A DNA stretch of 49,467 nt from an uncultured Clostridia bacterium (GCA_946412355.1 CAMKGX010000010.1:1-49467); one strand, 5' to 3'. Counted from the stretch's first letter, positions 39,896 to 48,483 are shown. Translations and numbers: made by a program. Notes: a model not told the origin generated them from the sequence alone.

Positions 39896-40765
39896 TTACT
39901 TGTCCCGGGCCACCATGCGGCGGGCCAGCTCCAGCAGAAATTCGCTGCCCTGCCAGCGGGCAATAGCGTCGCAGCCCCGCTTTGTGGTGGCCTCCACCTC
40001 GGCCTCGCAGCCATCCAGGCCAAGGAGATCCACATAGGTGATTTTCCCCTCCTCACGGTCGGAGCCGATGGGTTTGCCGAACACAGCCTCGTCACCCATC
40101 ACGTCCAGCATATCGTCTCGAATCTGGAAGGCAAGGCCCAGGTTGTCGGCGTACTGCCGGGCCTGGGCGCGCTGTTCCCCGCTCATGCCGGCAGCCACGC
40201 AGCCCAGGTCTGCGGCGGCGGAGATCATCACGCCGGTTTTCAGCCGGTTCAGCTCCTGTAAGCCATCCCGGGTGTTGACGCGGCAAAGGGTGTCCAGCAC
40301 CTGTCCGCCCACCATGCCGTCCGCGCCGCAGGCATGGGACAGCACCCGCACCGCCTCCAGCTTCGTCTCGGCGGAGAGGCCCGGCGCCTCGGCCATCAGC
40401 CGGAAGGCCTCAGGCTGCAGGGCGTCGCCCGCCAACACCGCCAGCGTCTCGCCGTACACCTTGTGGTTGGTGGGCTTGCCCCGGCGGAGGTCGTCGTCAT
40501 CCATGCAGGGCAGGTCATCGTGAATCAACGAATAGTTGTGTACCAGCTCCAGGGCGCAGGCAAAGGGCAGTGCCAGATGCCAGTCGATGCCGCCCAGATG
40601 GGCAAATTCCAGCGTCAGCACCGGGCGAATCCGCTTGCCCCCTGCCAGCAGACTGTACCGGATGGACTCATATAGTCGTCCGTAGGGCTCGTCCCCCGTG
40701 AAAAGGCCGTTCAGATAGCCCTCGATGGCGGTCAGATATTCTTTATATTGTGCATCGTAATTCAT
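39896..40765 (-). CDS. ispA: Polyprenyl (geranyl/farnesyl) diphosphate synthase
   Basis: Chain-elongating isoprenoid synthase. The 289 residues contain GGKRIRPVL, the first Asp-rich motif HDDLPCMDDDD (FARM type, two residues between Asp pairs as in bacterial farnesyl synthases), GGQVLD, KTG and the second Asp-rich motif FQIRDDMLDVMGD. ATG 40765 lies just past the xseB stop with GGAGGAG upstream. Part of nusB-xseA-xseB-ispA. Confidence 0.96.
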   Translation of the reverse strand: MNYDAQYKEYLTAIEGYLNGLFTGDEPYGRLYESIRYSLLAGGKRIRPVLTLEFAHLGGIDWHLALPFACALELVHNYSLIHDDLPCMDDDDLRRGKPTNHKVYGETLAVLAGDALQPEAFRLMAEAPGLSAETKLEAVRVLSHACGADGMVGGQVLDTLCRVNTRDGLQELNRLKTGVMISAAADLGCVAAGMSGEQRAQARQYADNLGLAFQIRDDMLDVMGDEAVFGKPIGSDREEGKITYVDLLGLDGCEAEVEATTKRGCDAIARWQGSEFLLELARRMVARDK

Positions 40766-40767
40766 GT

Positions 40768-40998
40768 TTACTCCTCCACCGCAAAGGGCGCTTCCTCCGC
40801 CGTGCCGTCGGCGCTGCGCATCAGCTGTACCACCTGTTGCTGGGCCTTGTCCAATTCCTCCCGGCACTTGCCGATGAGAGCCGTGCCCTCCTGAAACAGC
40901 GCCATGCTCTCACTTAAAGTGGCGTCGCCCCGCTCCAACGCGGCGGCAATCTCATCAATCCGGGCCATACTCTGCTCAAAATCCATTTTCTTTGTCAT
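40768..40998 (-). CDS. xseB: Exodeoxyribonuclease VII small subunit
   Basis: Small subunit of the single-strand nuclease ExoVII. The 76 residues are helical, with the family core MARIDEIAAALERGDATLSESMALFQEG and a tail rich in Gln/Glu. Several copies wrap around the coiled coil of XseA. GGGAGG lies 7 bases before the ATG, which almost touches the xseA stop. Confidence 0.95.
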   Translation of the reverse strand: MTKKMDFEQSMARIDEIAAALERGDATLSESMALFQEGTALIGKCREELDKAQQQVVQLMRSADGTAEEAPFAVEE

Positions 40999-40999
40999 G

Positions 41000-42211
41000 T
41001 CAGTCCTCCCTGCTCTCTACGCGGCAGACGGCCCCGCCGCTGTGAAACCGCAAATGCACTCTGTCGCCCTCCGTGAGCTGACTTGCTGTGCGGATCGTCT
41101 GCTCCCTTTCATCGGTGGCGATGGCGTAGCCCCGGCTCAGCACCTTCAGCGGGCTCATGGCGTCCACCGCAGAGGCAAGGGTAGCCAGCCGCTGCGCCTT
41201 CTGCTGCAAGCTGCGCTGCGCCGCGCCCTCCAGCCGCGCCGTTACGCTGTCCAGCGCCAGGCGCTTATCCTGTAACAGCGCACCGCTGTCCTGCCACACC
41301 CGGCGCGAGGCCGCGCTCTCCAGCCGCTGCCGCCGGGCCTCTGCGGCCCCCAGCAGCCCCTGGCGCATCCGTCCGTCCTGATGTGCCAGACGGCCCAGTA
41401 GCTCCGCCATGTCCGGCACGGCGATCTCCGCCGCGTTGGAGGGGGTGGAGGCCCGGGCGTCCGCCACAAAATCGGCAATGGTCACGTCCGGCTCGTGTCC
41501 CACGGCGGAGATAACGGGAATTTCCGAATCGTAGATGGCGTAGGCCACCCGCTCGTCATTGAAGGCCCACAAGTCCTCTATGGAGCCGCCGCCCCGTCCG
41601 GTGATCAGCACGTCTGCGAGATGATGCTCATTGGCGTAGGCGATGGCCTCTGCGATCTCCCCCGGCGCCTCCGTGCCCTGCACCCGCACCGGCAGCAATA
41701 TCACCTTGGCGATGGGGTAGCGCCGCCGCAGAATGCGGATCATATCGTGGATGGCCGCGCCGGCGGAGGAGGTGACGATGGCAATCCGACCGGGGTACCG
41801 GGGCAGCGGCTTTTTGTGGTCCTCGTCAAATAGACCCCGGGCCAATAGCTTTTCTTTTAGCTGCTCGTAGGCCACGTACAGGTCACCCACGCCCGCCACC
41901 GTCAGTGACGAGCAGTAGAGCTGGTACGCGCCGTCCCGGGGGTACACGCTGACCCGGCCCGCCGCCACCACCTTCATACCGTTTTCCGGGCGGAACCGCA
42001 GGCGCATGGCGGAAGAGGCGAACATGACACAGCGGATGGCGGAGCTGCCGTCCTTCAGCGTAAAATAATGGTGCCCGGAGGGGTAGATTTTATAGTTGCT
42101 CAGCTCCCCCTGTACGTGGACGTTTTGCAGCGGCGCGGCGCCGTCCAGCAGCGCCTTCACCAGCTCGTTCACCTGGGTCACCGTCATGAATTGCTGCGCC
42201 GTGTCATCCAC
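41000..42211 (-). CDS. xseA: Exodeoxyribonuclease VII large subunit
   Basis: Large subunit of ExoVII, which degrades single-stranded DNA in mismatch and crosslink repair. The 403 residues have an OB-fold (about 8-105: VQGELSNYKIYPSGHHYFTLKD), a catalytic core with IVTSSAGAAIHD and ITGRGGGSIEDLWAFNDE, and a shorter than usual coiled-coil C-terminal third ending SPLKVLSRGYAI. The GTG start at 42211 has a GGGGAG site too close to it, so a start near 42187 (ATG) is possible. Confidence 0.95.
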   Translation of the reverse strand: MDDTAQQFMTVTQVNELVKALLDGAAPLQNVHVQGELSNYKIYPSGHHYFTLKDGSSAIRCVMFASSAMRLRFRPENGMKVVAAGRVSVYPRDGAYQLYCSSLTVAGVGDLYVAYEQLKEKLLARGLFDEDHKKPLPRYPGRIAIVTSSAGAAIHDMIRILRRRYPIAKVILLPVRVQGTEAPGEIAEAIAYANEHHLADVLITGRGGGSIEDLWAFNDERVAYAIYDSEIPVISAVGHEPDVTIADFVADARASTPSNAAEIAVPDMAELLGRLAHQDGRMRQGLLGAAEARRQRLESAASRRVWQDSGALLQDKRLALDSVTARLEGAAQRSLQQKAQRLATLASAVDAMSPLKVLSRGYAIATDEREQTIRTASQLTEGDRVHLRFHSGGAVCRVESRED

Positions 42212-42223
42212 CTCCCCACATGG

Positions 42224-42250
42224 GAAAAAGGCAGAGCCAACGCTCTGCCC
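42224..42250 (-). terminator. nusB terminator or attenuator
   Basis: GGCAGAGC-CAAC-GCTCTGCC stem followed on the minus strand by TTTTTCCC, in the 45-base gap before xseA. It could reduce rather than stop readthrough. Confidence 0.75.
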
Positions 42251-42256
42251 TCCCGA

Positions 42257-42706
42257 TTACTCCTTGATCTCTTCCCGGACGAAGCTGCCCAGGATGCCGT
42301 TGACGAACTTGGCCGTCTCCGGGTCGTCGTACTTCTTGGCCAGCTCCACCGCCTCGTTGACGGCGGCGCCGTTGGGAATGTCCGGCATATACATGATTTC
42401 AAACATCGCCAGTCGCATGATGGCGGAGGCCACCAGGGAGATGCGGTCAAACCGCCAGCCCTGGGCGTACTTCTCGATATAGGTATCCAGCTCCGCCGCG
42501 TGCTGGGAAACGCCTGTCACCAGCCGGCGGATATAGGCCGCCTGTTTCTCATTGGGCAGCTCCTCATACAGCTCGCACTCCGGCAGCAGGTCGGCGAAAT
42601 TCTCGGCGCTCAATCGGGCGTCCAGGAATTCCTCCACACCCAGGTCGGTGAAGCTGAGCTCATAAATCAAATGGGATGCGATTTCTCTGGCAGTATTGCG
42701 TGTCAT
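42257..42706 (-). CDS. nusB: Transcription antitermination factor NusB
   Basis: RNA-binding factor that joins NusE/S10 in rRNA antitermination. The 149 residues are all-helical, with N-terminal TAREIASHLIYELSF, middle RISLVASAIMRLAMFEIMY and the conserved C-terminal AVNEAVELAKKYDDPETAKFVNGIL. Clostridial members often carry an acidic insert like the one at 30-50. It lies 21 bases after asp23; both are in the conserved yqhY-nusB order. Confidence 0.95.
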   Translation of the reverse strand: MTRNTAREIASHLIYELSFTDLGVEEFLDARLSAENFADLLPECELYEELPNEKQAAYIRRLVTGVSQHAAELDTYIEKYAQGWRFDRISLVASAIMRLAMFEIMYMPDIPNGAAVNEAVELAKKYDDPETAKFVNGILGSFVREEIKE

Positions 42707-42727
42707 ATCTCTCTATCTCTCTATCCG

Positions 42728-43090
42728 TTAGTTGAAGCTGATGCCGCCCACGTGGACGTTGACGGTGGAAACCTTGAAGCCGGTCATGCCCTCCAAGGCG
42801 CTGAACACCACCTGCTGCACCTTTTTGGCCACCTCGCCCACGGCGCAGCCGTAGCGCACGATGATATACAGGCTCACCACCAGGTCGTTGCCGTCCATCT
42901 CCACCTTGATGCCCTTGCTGGTCAGCTTCTTGCCGCCGGTGACGATGTCGGACACGTTGGCGCTCATCAGTCCGCCCACGCCGTCCACTTCTACGGCGGC
43001 GTTCACGGCGATGGAGGCCACCACTTCCTCGGAGATTTGGATATTGCCCATTTCCTCCTGGTGTACCAGATAATCTTTGCTCTCAGCCAT
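42728..43090 (-). CDS. Asp23/Gls24 family protein (YqhY-like)
   Basis: Asp23 domain protein of 120 residues: GNIQISEEVVASIAVNAA start, GVGGLMS, KLTSKGIKVEMDGNDLVVSLYIIVRYG and ...VNVHVGGISF end. YqhY, the homologue in the same position in Bacillus, is linked to control of fatty-acid synthesis; other members serve in the cell envelope. ATG 43090 has AAGGAG 10 bases upstream; a TTG three codons earlier overlaps it. It has its own sigma-A promoter. Confidence 0.92.
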   Translation of the reverse strand: MAESKDYLVHQEEMGNIQISEEVVASIAVNAAVEVDGVGGLMSANVSDIVTGGKKLTSKGIKVEMDGNDLVVSLYIIVRYGCAVGEVAKKVQQVVFSALEGMTGFKVSTVNVHVGGISFN

Positions 43091-43125
43091 AGCTGCCAAT
43101 CTCCTTAATACACATTAGTGCATTC

Positions 43126-43154
43126 AGTATACCATCGGCAGCGGAAAAATACAA
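43126..43154 (-). promoter_or_regulatory. asp23-nusB-xse-ispA promoter
   Basis: TTGTAT-N17-TATACT on the minus strand, 36 bases before the ATG and just after the spoIIIAH stop. Confidence 0.7.
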
Positions 43155-43157
43155 CAG

Positions 43158-43715
43158 TTAATTTGCCTCCATCACCTTGATCTGGGCGGGTTTGTAGTCC
43201 GTCTCCGTCATCACGATGTCCTTGATGCGTGCCACGTCCGTGGCGTCCAGCCCGTCCGGGTCCGCCACCACCACGCTGATGGACTCCGCCCCCATGAAGG
43301 CCACGCAGTCGGTGTACCCCTTGGCGGTGACCAGGTTTTCAATCTGGGCCTCGGCCACCGTGTAGGAAGCCAGCACCTGCAGCGTCTGTGACGCCTCGTT
43401 CAGCACGTCCTCGGAGGCGTGCTCGTCGATCTCCGCCTCCTGCAGCATGGAGATGGCGCTGTCCCGGGCCTGCTTGCGGCTGAGCCGGGCGGTGGCAAAG
43501 TAGTCGTTCTCCTCCACCACCGGGCGGGACACCTCCGCCGCCTCCTCCTGCTCCGTCTCGTTCACCAGCGTGGCCTGACCCAGCACCTTGGTGTTGGGTG
43601 CCGACTCCCCGGCGTAGCGCCAGTTCATGTACAGAGACGCCCCCACCAGCACCATTACCGCCGCCACCACGGCATACCGCTTGCCCATCTGCTTTGTCAC
43701 CTTGACCTTTTTCAT
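43158..43715 (-). CDS. spoIIIAH: Stage III sporulation protein AH
   Basis: Mother-cell half of the SpoIIQ-SpoIIIAH channel across the forespore membranes. The 185 residues have a basic start (KKVKVTKQMGKR), one membrane helix (about 14-32), an acidic linker and a C-terminal ring-building (EscJ/YscJ-like) domain with LSRKQARDSAISMLQEA, EDVLNEASQTLQVLASYTVAEAQ (split here) and GYTDCVAFMG. ATG 43715 has GGGGAGG 9 bases upstream; an ATG seven codons earlier overlaps that site. Last gene of spoIIIA. Confidence 0.93.
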   Translation of the reverse strand: MKKVKVTKQMGKRYAVVAAVMVLVGASLYMNWRYAGESAPNTKVLGQATLVNETEQEEAAEVSRPVVEENDYFATARLSRKQARDSAISMLQEAEIDEHASEDVLNEASQTLQVLASYTVAEAQIENLVTAKGYTDCVAFMGAESISVVVADPDGLDATDVARIKDIVMTETDYKPAQIKVMEAN

Positions 43716-43736
43716 TGTCCGAATCCTCCCCATCAT

Positions 43737-44231
43737 TTATGATTGCCATTTTGCCACGGTAATCTTGTCGCTGGAAAGCGACGTCAGCACCGACACCGCC
43801 TCCGTCACCTGCAAGCGCACCGCGCTGTTTCCCGCGCCGTCACACACGATGACCGCCCCTTGAAAAACGGGATAACGCTGCTGCGTGATGACCACCTCCT
43901 GCATGCCGCTGCCCCGGTTCAGCTTCAGAATCTGGCTCTCCGTCCGCATTTCCGCGTCCCGCAGCGTCTCGTCCTGGTCGCTGGCCAGGGACAGGGTGGG
44001 CCCGGTGCGCAGCGTCAGCATCACCCGCACCCGCCCCACGCCGTCCATGCAGCCCACGATCTCCTCTATCTGCCGCTCCATGGCCGCCAGGTCAAATTCC
44101 TGTGGGGGCGTCTCCTCGGATGCCGCAGTGGTTTTCTTCCCCACCGGCAGCAGCATCAGCACCACGCCCAAGAGCAGCATAATCGCCGGAAACTTATACC
44201 GGGACAGCACTGTTAACCATTTTTCCTTCAC
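43737..44231 (-). CDS. spoIIIAG: Stage III sporulation protein AG
   Basis: Ring-forming component of the SpoIIIA-SpoIIQ complex. The 164 residues have one membrane helix (about 14-32: FPAIMLLLGVVLMLLP), a linker, and a ring-building domain starting DLAAMERQIEEIVGCMDGVG with VRVMLTLRTG. GTG 44231 overlaps the spoIIIAF stop (GTGA) and has GGGAGG 7 bases upstream. Confidence 0.93.
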   Translation of the reverse strand: MKEKWLTVLSRYKFPAIMLLLGVVLMLLPVGKKTTAASEETPPQEFDLAAMERQIEEIVGCMDGVGRVRVMLTLRTGPTLSLASDQDETLRDAEMRTESQILKLNRGSGMQEVVITQQRYPVFQGAVIVCDGAGNSAVRLQVTEAVSVLTSLSSDKITVAKWQS

Positions 44232-44701
44232 GGTGTATCCTCCCGCCAAATCTGCCGTTCCTGTGGAATGTCCAGGTCAGTTTTGATACAGTCGGACAGC
44301 GGGCCGTGAAAGGGAACATCCAGCCATACCCGGTCGGGAAACGGCACCCCCTGCCGCAGCGTTGTGGAAACCGCAGGGTGGCACGCAAGCCCCATGGCCT
44401 CCGCTTTTTCCTGAATATATGCGGCTGTCCTGTCCGCTATGATTGATGAGAGCCGATTTTCCTCTGCCCCCTGCATCTGCAGCGTCGCCATATCCATCTC
44501 GTCCTGCCACCGGCGAAAGCTGTTCTCCCAGATGTGGCTGTCCCAGTGCAGCGCAGGCCGCAGCAGCGCCAGCAGCAGCACCAGGCCGCCGCTGCAACGG
44601 GCAATCACCAGCAGCTTCCCCTGGGGAATCAGGCTATACAGCACGCTCACCGCCGCCGCAGCGGCAAACAGGCCCACAAGCCACGTCCGAATGTCACTCA
44701 C
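44228..44701 (-). CDS. spoIIIAF: Stage III sporulation protein AF
   Basis: Membrane subunit of the SpoIIIA complex. The 157 residues have two N-terminal helices (6-26 and 29-49: LYSLIPQGKLLVIARCSGGLVLLLALL) and a soluble C-terminal domain rich in Gln/Glu and Asp that resembles the ring-building fold. GTG start within a short overlap of spoIIIAE. Confidence 0.9.
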   Translation of the reverse strand: MSDIRTWLVGLFAAAAAVSVLYSLIPQGKLLVIARCSGGLVLLLALLRPALHWDSHIWENSFRRWQDEMDMATLQMQGAEENRLSSIIADRTAAYIQEKAEAMGLACHPAVSTTLRQGVPFPDRVWLDVPFHGPLSDCIKTDLDIPQERQIWREDTP

Positions 44702-45789
44702 CCAATCACCAGCCTTACAGAAGTAGATAGGGAGATGATCAGCACCAGTGCCCCGGTGCCCACCATCCCCAGCAGCAGCGCATAGGCGTTTCCGATGGCG
44801 TCCAAATACGCCGCTACCGCGCCGCCCAGCACCCCCGCCAGAAAAGATACCGCCTTAAACAGCATAAACTGCACCAGCAGGGAGACAAACGGTCCCATGC
44901 AAATCCCCAGGACAGCCAGCAGCCCCGCCACGCCCATAGCGTTTTTGATGGTCTCCGCCCCCGCCAGCACCACGCCGCTGGCGTCGGAAATGATGCCGCC
45001 CACCACCGGCACCGCCGCCGAAATGGCGGAGCGGGCAGCCTGCATCGCCAGCCGGTCCGCGCTGCCCGCCACCGCGCCGCCCACCGTGAGATACCCGGTA
45101 TACAGCACCACGCAGGCCGTCAGCGCCCAGGTCACCACCTTCCGGATGGCGGAGGCAATGGCCTTAAAATGGTGGTCTGGCAGCATCACGTCCGCCGCCG
45201 ACGCGCCGATCAGGCAGTACACCAGCGGCAGCAGCGTTTGCATTAATCCAATCAGCACCTGGGACAGGAACACCGTAGCCACCTGCCGCATGGACGCCGA
45301 CGCCACGCCGCCCGCCGCCGTCAGCGCCGCCCCAATGGCGGGCAGCAGCAGCTCCGAGAGCACGTGAAGCCGCTCCAATGTCTCCCCGCAGGAAGCCGCC
45401 AGGCTGTGGAGCCCACCCACCGCTGCGCCGGTCACCGCCAGCATCGCTGCCATGGGCACGTAGTTGGGCACCTTTCCGTCTCCTGCCGCCGTCATGGCAC
45501 CCTCTGCCACGGAGGTGGCGATGACAATCAGCAGCAGTGACGCCGTTCCCCGCACGCCGCCTGCCATTTCTTCCGCCAAAAGCGCCACCGCTTGCTCCCC
45601 CAGCGCCCGGATGCCCTTTTGCCAGCCGTAGCCCTCGGCGCCTTCGTCCATATAGGCCGTCACCTCCGGCGGCAAATCCGCCGTTATCTCCGCCCATTCC
45701 TCTGCCGCAGCCGGTGTAGAGCAGCAGCATATCGCCAGGAATACTGTAAGGATAATTCCCTTTACAGTACGCTTTGTACCATGCGCCAT
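44698..45789 (-). CDS. spoIIIAE: Stage III sporulation protein AE
   Basis: Polytopic core of the SpoIIIA export complex. The 363 residues have a signal peptide (about 8-28 with cleavage near AAAEE), an extracellular part with LPPEVTAYMDEG, then 6-7 membrane helices; the conserved LLPAIGAALTAAGG, QTLLPLVYCLIGAS and AAVPVVGGIISDASG are typical. ATG 45789 lies 4 bases after GGGAGG and overlaps spoIIIAD by 28 bases. Confidence 0.95.
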   Translation of the reverse strand: MAHGTKRTVKGIILTVFLAICCCSTPAAAEEWAEITADLPPEVTAYMDEGAEGYGWQKGIRALGEQAVALLAEEMAGGVRGTASLLLIVIATSVAEGAMTAAGDGKVPNYVPMAAMLAVTGAAVGGLHSLAASCGETLERLHVLSELLLPAIGAALTAAGGVASASMRQVATVFLSQVLIGLMQTLLPLVYCLIGASAADVMLPDHHFKAIASAIRKVVTWALTACVVLYTGYLTVGGAVAGSADRLAMQAARSAISAAVPVVGGIISDASGVVLAGAETIKNAMGVAGLLAVLGICMGPFVSLLVQFMLFKAVSFLAGVLGGAVAAYLDAIGNAYALLLGMVGTGALVLIISLSTSVRLVIG

Positions 45790-46148
45790 ACCGCCTCCCA
45801 AAGGGGGATTGACACCCCCACCGCCACCATGGCGCCCGTCAGCTCCACCACCGCCGCCGCGCCGTTATACTCCGCGTCCTTGCAGATTTCGCTTCCGATG
45901 CGCACCACGATGCCCACGCCCAGAATCTTCACCAACGGCGTGAACACCGTTTCATCCAGCCCCGTCAGCACCACGATCTGGCGGCAGAACGATGCCACCC
46001 GCTCCGCCTGGACTGCCAGCAGGCACAGCGCGCCCACGCAGGCCCCCAGCGCCACCAGCAGTGCCATAGGAGGGCTTGTCTTTTTCAGCGCCGAGGCCAG
46101 AATCGCACCGATGACGCACAGCCCCAGCGCCTTCCACAGCACCGCCAT
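45762..46148 (-). CDS. spoIIIAD: Stage III sporulation protein AD
   Basis: Small membrane protein of the SpoIIIA complex. The 128 residues have four helices (about 4-21, 27-46, 57-78 and 95-117). The family segment TPLVKILGVGIVVRIGSEICKDA is intact. It starts at the last base of spoIIIAC and overlaps spoIIIAE by 28 bases, consistent with tight coupling. Confidence 0.94.
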   Translation of the reverse strand: MAVLWKALGLCVIGAILASALKKTSPPMALLVALGACVGALCLLAVQAERVASFCRQIVVLTGLDETVFTPLVKILGVGIVVRIGSEICKDAEYNGAAAVVELTGAMVAVGVSIPLWEAVWRMVQSVL

Positions 46149-46342
46149 TACAGTGAAAACAGGCTGCGGATCAGCTCAAACAGCTCGCTGATCTGCTGCA
46201 CAAGAATCATCAGCACCACCACAAGCCCCGCCAGTGTGGTCATCAGCGCCTGCTCGTCCCGCCCGGACCGCACCAGAATCAAATTCAGCACCGCCACCAG
46301 AATGCCCACCGCGGCGATTTTGAAAATCAAATCCACTTCCAT
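46148..46342 (-). CDS. spoIIIAC: Stage III sporulation protein AC
   Basis: Two-helix membrane protein (64 residues): VDLIFKIAAVGILVAVLNLIL with the conserved Lys in the first helix, then RSGRDEQALMTTLAGL and the second helix. The fold resembles SpoIIIAD halves. ATG 46342 has TTGAGGGT upstream; a GTG two codons earlier is less likely. Confidence 0.94.
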   Translation of the reverse strand: MEVDLIFKIAAVGILVAVLNLILVRSGRDEQALMTTLAGLVVVLMILVQQISELFELIRSLFSL

Positions 46343-46352
46343 TGCCACACCC

Positions 46353-46832
46353 TCAAATCAGAAGAATCATTAGTAATAGTCCCAGCGACAGCGCCCCGGC
46401 CAGCTGCACCTTCCTCTGCGATCGCATCACCTCGCGCCACCGCGCCTCCGTCTCCCGCAGGGTCTCCGCCCCCCGCTGCAGCTCGCCCAGCAGCTTTTCC
46501 CGGTCACCCTGCCACGAAAGGGTTTGCAGCACTCGCTTTACCTCCCAGTCCAGCCCGTCAATGGCGGCTTGCCAACTCTCCGGCAGCGCCGCGCCCTCCT
46601 CATACATCTGGCAGACCGCTGTAAACAGTCCGCCGCACCAGAGGCGGATTTGCTGCTGCGCCATGGCGTCAGGAATCGTCAGGCCGGAAAAGCGCACGGC
46701 GGACGCCATGTCCGACAGCGCCTGGGCCAGGTCTTCGATGTGCAGCAGCTTCTGCCGCTGCCGGGCAAACCGCTCCCGGCACAGCAGCAGGCTGGCGGCA
46801 ATAATCAGCAACGCACCCACGCCTTTTATCAC
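46353..46832 (-). CDS. spoIIIAB: Stage III sporulation protein AB
   Basis: Type II secretion F-like membrane protein of the complex. The 159 residues have a helix at each end (1-17 and 142-159) and a soluble helical middle; the N-terminal KGVGALLIIAAS and C-terminal KVQLAGALSLGLLLMILLI are family-like. It starts within a 4-base overlap of the spoIIIAA stop. Confidence 0.93.
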   Translation of the reverse strand: MIKGVGALLIIAASLLLCRERFARQRQKLLHIEDLAQALSDMASAVRFSGLTIPDAMAQQQIRLWCGGLFTAVCQMYEEGAALPESWQAAIDGLDWEVKRVLQTLSWQGDREKLLGELQRGAETLRETEARWREVMRSQRKVQLAGALSLGLLLMILLI

Positions 46833-47749
46833 GCCAGATCCTCCACAAGATAGTGCCGCTGTCCCTCCCGCCGCTGTATCACCACCGCTTTGGCAATCAC
46901 TTTGGCCTGTAAAAGCCGCCGAAACAAGGGTTTTCGCTGTAATTCTGTCACATCAGCGGCGTGAATCGTGGCCAGCATGGTCACGCCGCAGTTGGCGGCG
47001 CTGACGATGGCCCGGATGTCCTCGCTCTCCGTAATCTCGTCCACCGCCAGCACCTGGGGGTTCATGCTCCGCAGCAACATGGGGATGGCCATGGCCTTGG
47101 GGCAGCCGTCCAGCACGTCCGTGTGACCCCCCACATCCAGTTGAGGCAGGCCCTGGTACATAGCGGCGATTTCGCCCCGCTCGTCCGCCAGGGCCACACG
47201 CAGGGGGTGCCGTCCCGCCTGTCCGTCTGAAAGACAGCGTATCATGTCCCGCAGCAGCGTGGTTTTACCCCCGCCCGGCCCTGACAGCAGCAACGTGCCG
47301 GGTAAAGTGCCATCGGGCATTAATTCATTCAAAATTGGCCCTGCCACACCCTTTATCTCCCTGCCGATACGCAGCGACGCCGAGGAGATGTCCCGCAGAT
47401 TGGCAACAACCCCCTCCCGCAGCACCGCCGTGCCGCACAGGCCCACACGAAAGCCGCCTTTCGTCTGTAAATACCCTCGTCCCATGGCGTCAGCGGAGGC
47501 GTAGCGGGAGTAGGCCGTCAGCATATCGCAAAGCCGCTCCAGATCCTGGTGGGTAACTGTGGGAGCGGCGTCGTCCGGCACCATCTCCCCCTCCGGCAGC
47601 AGCACCGTCATCCGCCGTCCGGCGCGAAGCCGTATCTCCTCGCACAGCGCCATCTGCTCCTCCGATAGCCGCTGCAGCCCCCGCTGCCACTTCCCCTCCA
47701 GCAGTTCCGCCGCCTGCCGGAACCGCGCCACCGCCGCCTGCTGCTCCAC
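46829..47749 (-). CDS. spoIIIAA: Stage III sporulation protein AA (ATPase)
   Basis: Motor ATPase of the SpoIIIA machine, related to type II/IV secretion ATPases. The 306 residues have an N-terminal domain with GRGYLQTKGGFRVGLCGTAV, Walker A GPGGGKTT (157-164), the ALADERGEIA and Walker B LAVDEI motifs, and the sensor LATIHA. GTG start; only a weak GGGG site 8 bases upstream. First gene of the eight-gene operon, with a sigma-E-like promoter ahead. Confidence 0.95.
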   Translation of the reverse strand: MEQQAAVARFRQAAELLEGKWQRGLQRLSEEQMALCEEIRLRAGRRMTVLLPEGEMVPDDAAPTVTHQDLERLCDMLTAYSRYASADAMGRGYLQTKGGFRVGLCGTAVLREGVVANLRDISSASLRIGREIKGVAGPILNELMPDGTLPGTLLLSGPGGGKTTLLRDMIRCLSDGQAGRHPLRVALADERGEIAAMYQGLPQLDVGGHTDVLDGCPKAMAIPMLLRSMNPQVLAVDEITESEDIRAIVSAANCGVTMLATIHAADVTELQRKPLFRRLLQAKVIAKAVVIQRREGQRHYLVEDLA

Positions 47750-47779
47750 ATAGCCAGCCCCTTTCCGTTCTCTTGCTCT

Positions 47780-47809
47780 ACTCTATGACGGCTCGTCCCG
47801 CGGTATGAC
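47780..47809 (-). promoter_or_regulatory. Candidate sigma-E promoter of spoIIIA
   Basis: GTCATACC and CATAGAGT separated by 14 bases on the minus strand, close to the sigma-E consensus (gtCATAtT-N14-CATAcanT). spoIIIA is a classic sigma-E operon. Confidence 0.65.
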
Positions 47810-47810
47810 A

Positions 47811-47844
47811 AAAAAGAAGCCCCTGCACAGCGTGCAAAGGCTTC
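47811..47844 (-). terminator. DUF4364 gene terminator
   Basis: GAAGCC...TGCA-CAGCG-TGCA...GGCTTC stem followed on the minus strand by T6. It overlaps the spoIIIA -35 region. Confidence 0.85.
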
Positions 47845-47864
47845 TCACTTTACAGTATATGATT

Positions 47865-48383
47865 TTACTTGGTAATAATCGCTTCCAACACCTTGGAATA
47901 CATCTTCTCCGGGTCCCTCTGGAATCGGTCCGACACTTCCTTGCCCATGGCCTCATCGGGAATCATCAGCGACAGGCGCATCACGCTGCCCAGCTCGTCA
48001 TCCAGCGCCAGATTGACGGTATAGCCGCCCTTTTCGTTGGCGGTGACATCGCTGCGCACCTGGGACTTTCGCAGCAACATGGCGTTGTAAGCCGCCAGCT
48101 CCTTGTCCGCCTTCAGCCGTACCGAGTAGGGGATGTTGCTCTCGCAGATCTGGCTGTTACGCATTCCCTTAGGCGTAATCAGATACAGCCCGTCGTGCAG
48201 CGTCAGGTGCTCCGTGCGCACAAGATCATTCAGGCACTCGGCAAAGTCGAAATACTCGATGCCGCCATCGATCATGGTCAGCTGCTGCACGCCGTCCATG
48301 GGAATGGGGGCCGTCACCCGGGACATTACATATAGTATCACAAACTTGATTTCCAGCTTGTCACGAATAAACCCTTCTGCCAT
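47865..48383 (-). CDS. DUF4364 family protein
   Basis: This 172-residue protein matches DUF4364, a winged-helix-like family of Clostridia. The N-terminus FIRDKLEIKFVILYVMSRV and LTMIDGGIEYFDFAECLNDLV resemble a PadR/MarR-like DNA-binding fold; ITPKGMRNSQICESNIPYSVR is typical. No known ligand. The gene before spoIIIA is not part of that operon: it has its own promoter and terminator. ATG 48383 is 6 bases after GGGGG; an ATG two codons upstream lies too close. Confidence 0.85.
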   Translation of the reverse strand: MAEGFIRDKLEIKFVILYVMSRVTAPIPMDGVQQLTMIDGGIEYFDFAECLNDLVRTEHLTLHDGLYLITPKGMRNSQICESNIPYSVRLKADKELAAYNAMLLRKSQVRSDVTANEKGGYTVNLALDDELGSVMRLSLMIPDEAMGKEVSDRFQRDPEKMYSKVLEAIITK

Positions 48384-48407
48384 ACGCATCCCCCTTTCGT
48401 CCCCGGT

Positions 48408-48436
48408 ATTATACCCGATTTGCCCCGGTTTGTAAA
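48408..48436 (-). promoter_or_regulatory. DUF4364 promoter (sigma-A type)
   Basis: TTTACA-N17-TATAAT on the minus strand, about 25 bases before the ATG. Confidence 0.8.
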
Positions 48437-48456
48437 GTCTCCGCCGTAAGGCCGCG

Positions 48457-48483
48457 CACATGGCGACGATAGCGGCATAGAAT
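48457..48483 (+). promoter_or_regulatory. Candidate mother-cell (sigma-K/E) promoter
   Basis: CACA, 15 bases, then CATAGAAT on the plus strand. The -10 fits CATAnnnT of sigma-E and sigma-K; the short -35 resembles sigma-K. Weak evidence on its own. Confidence 0.35.
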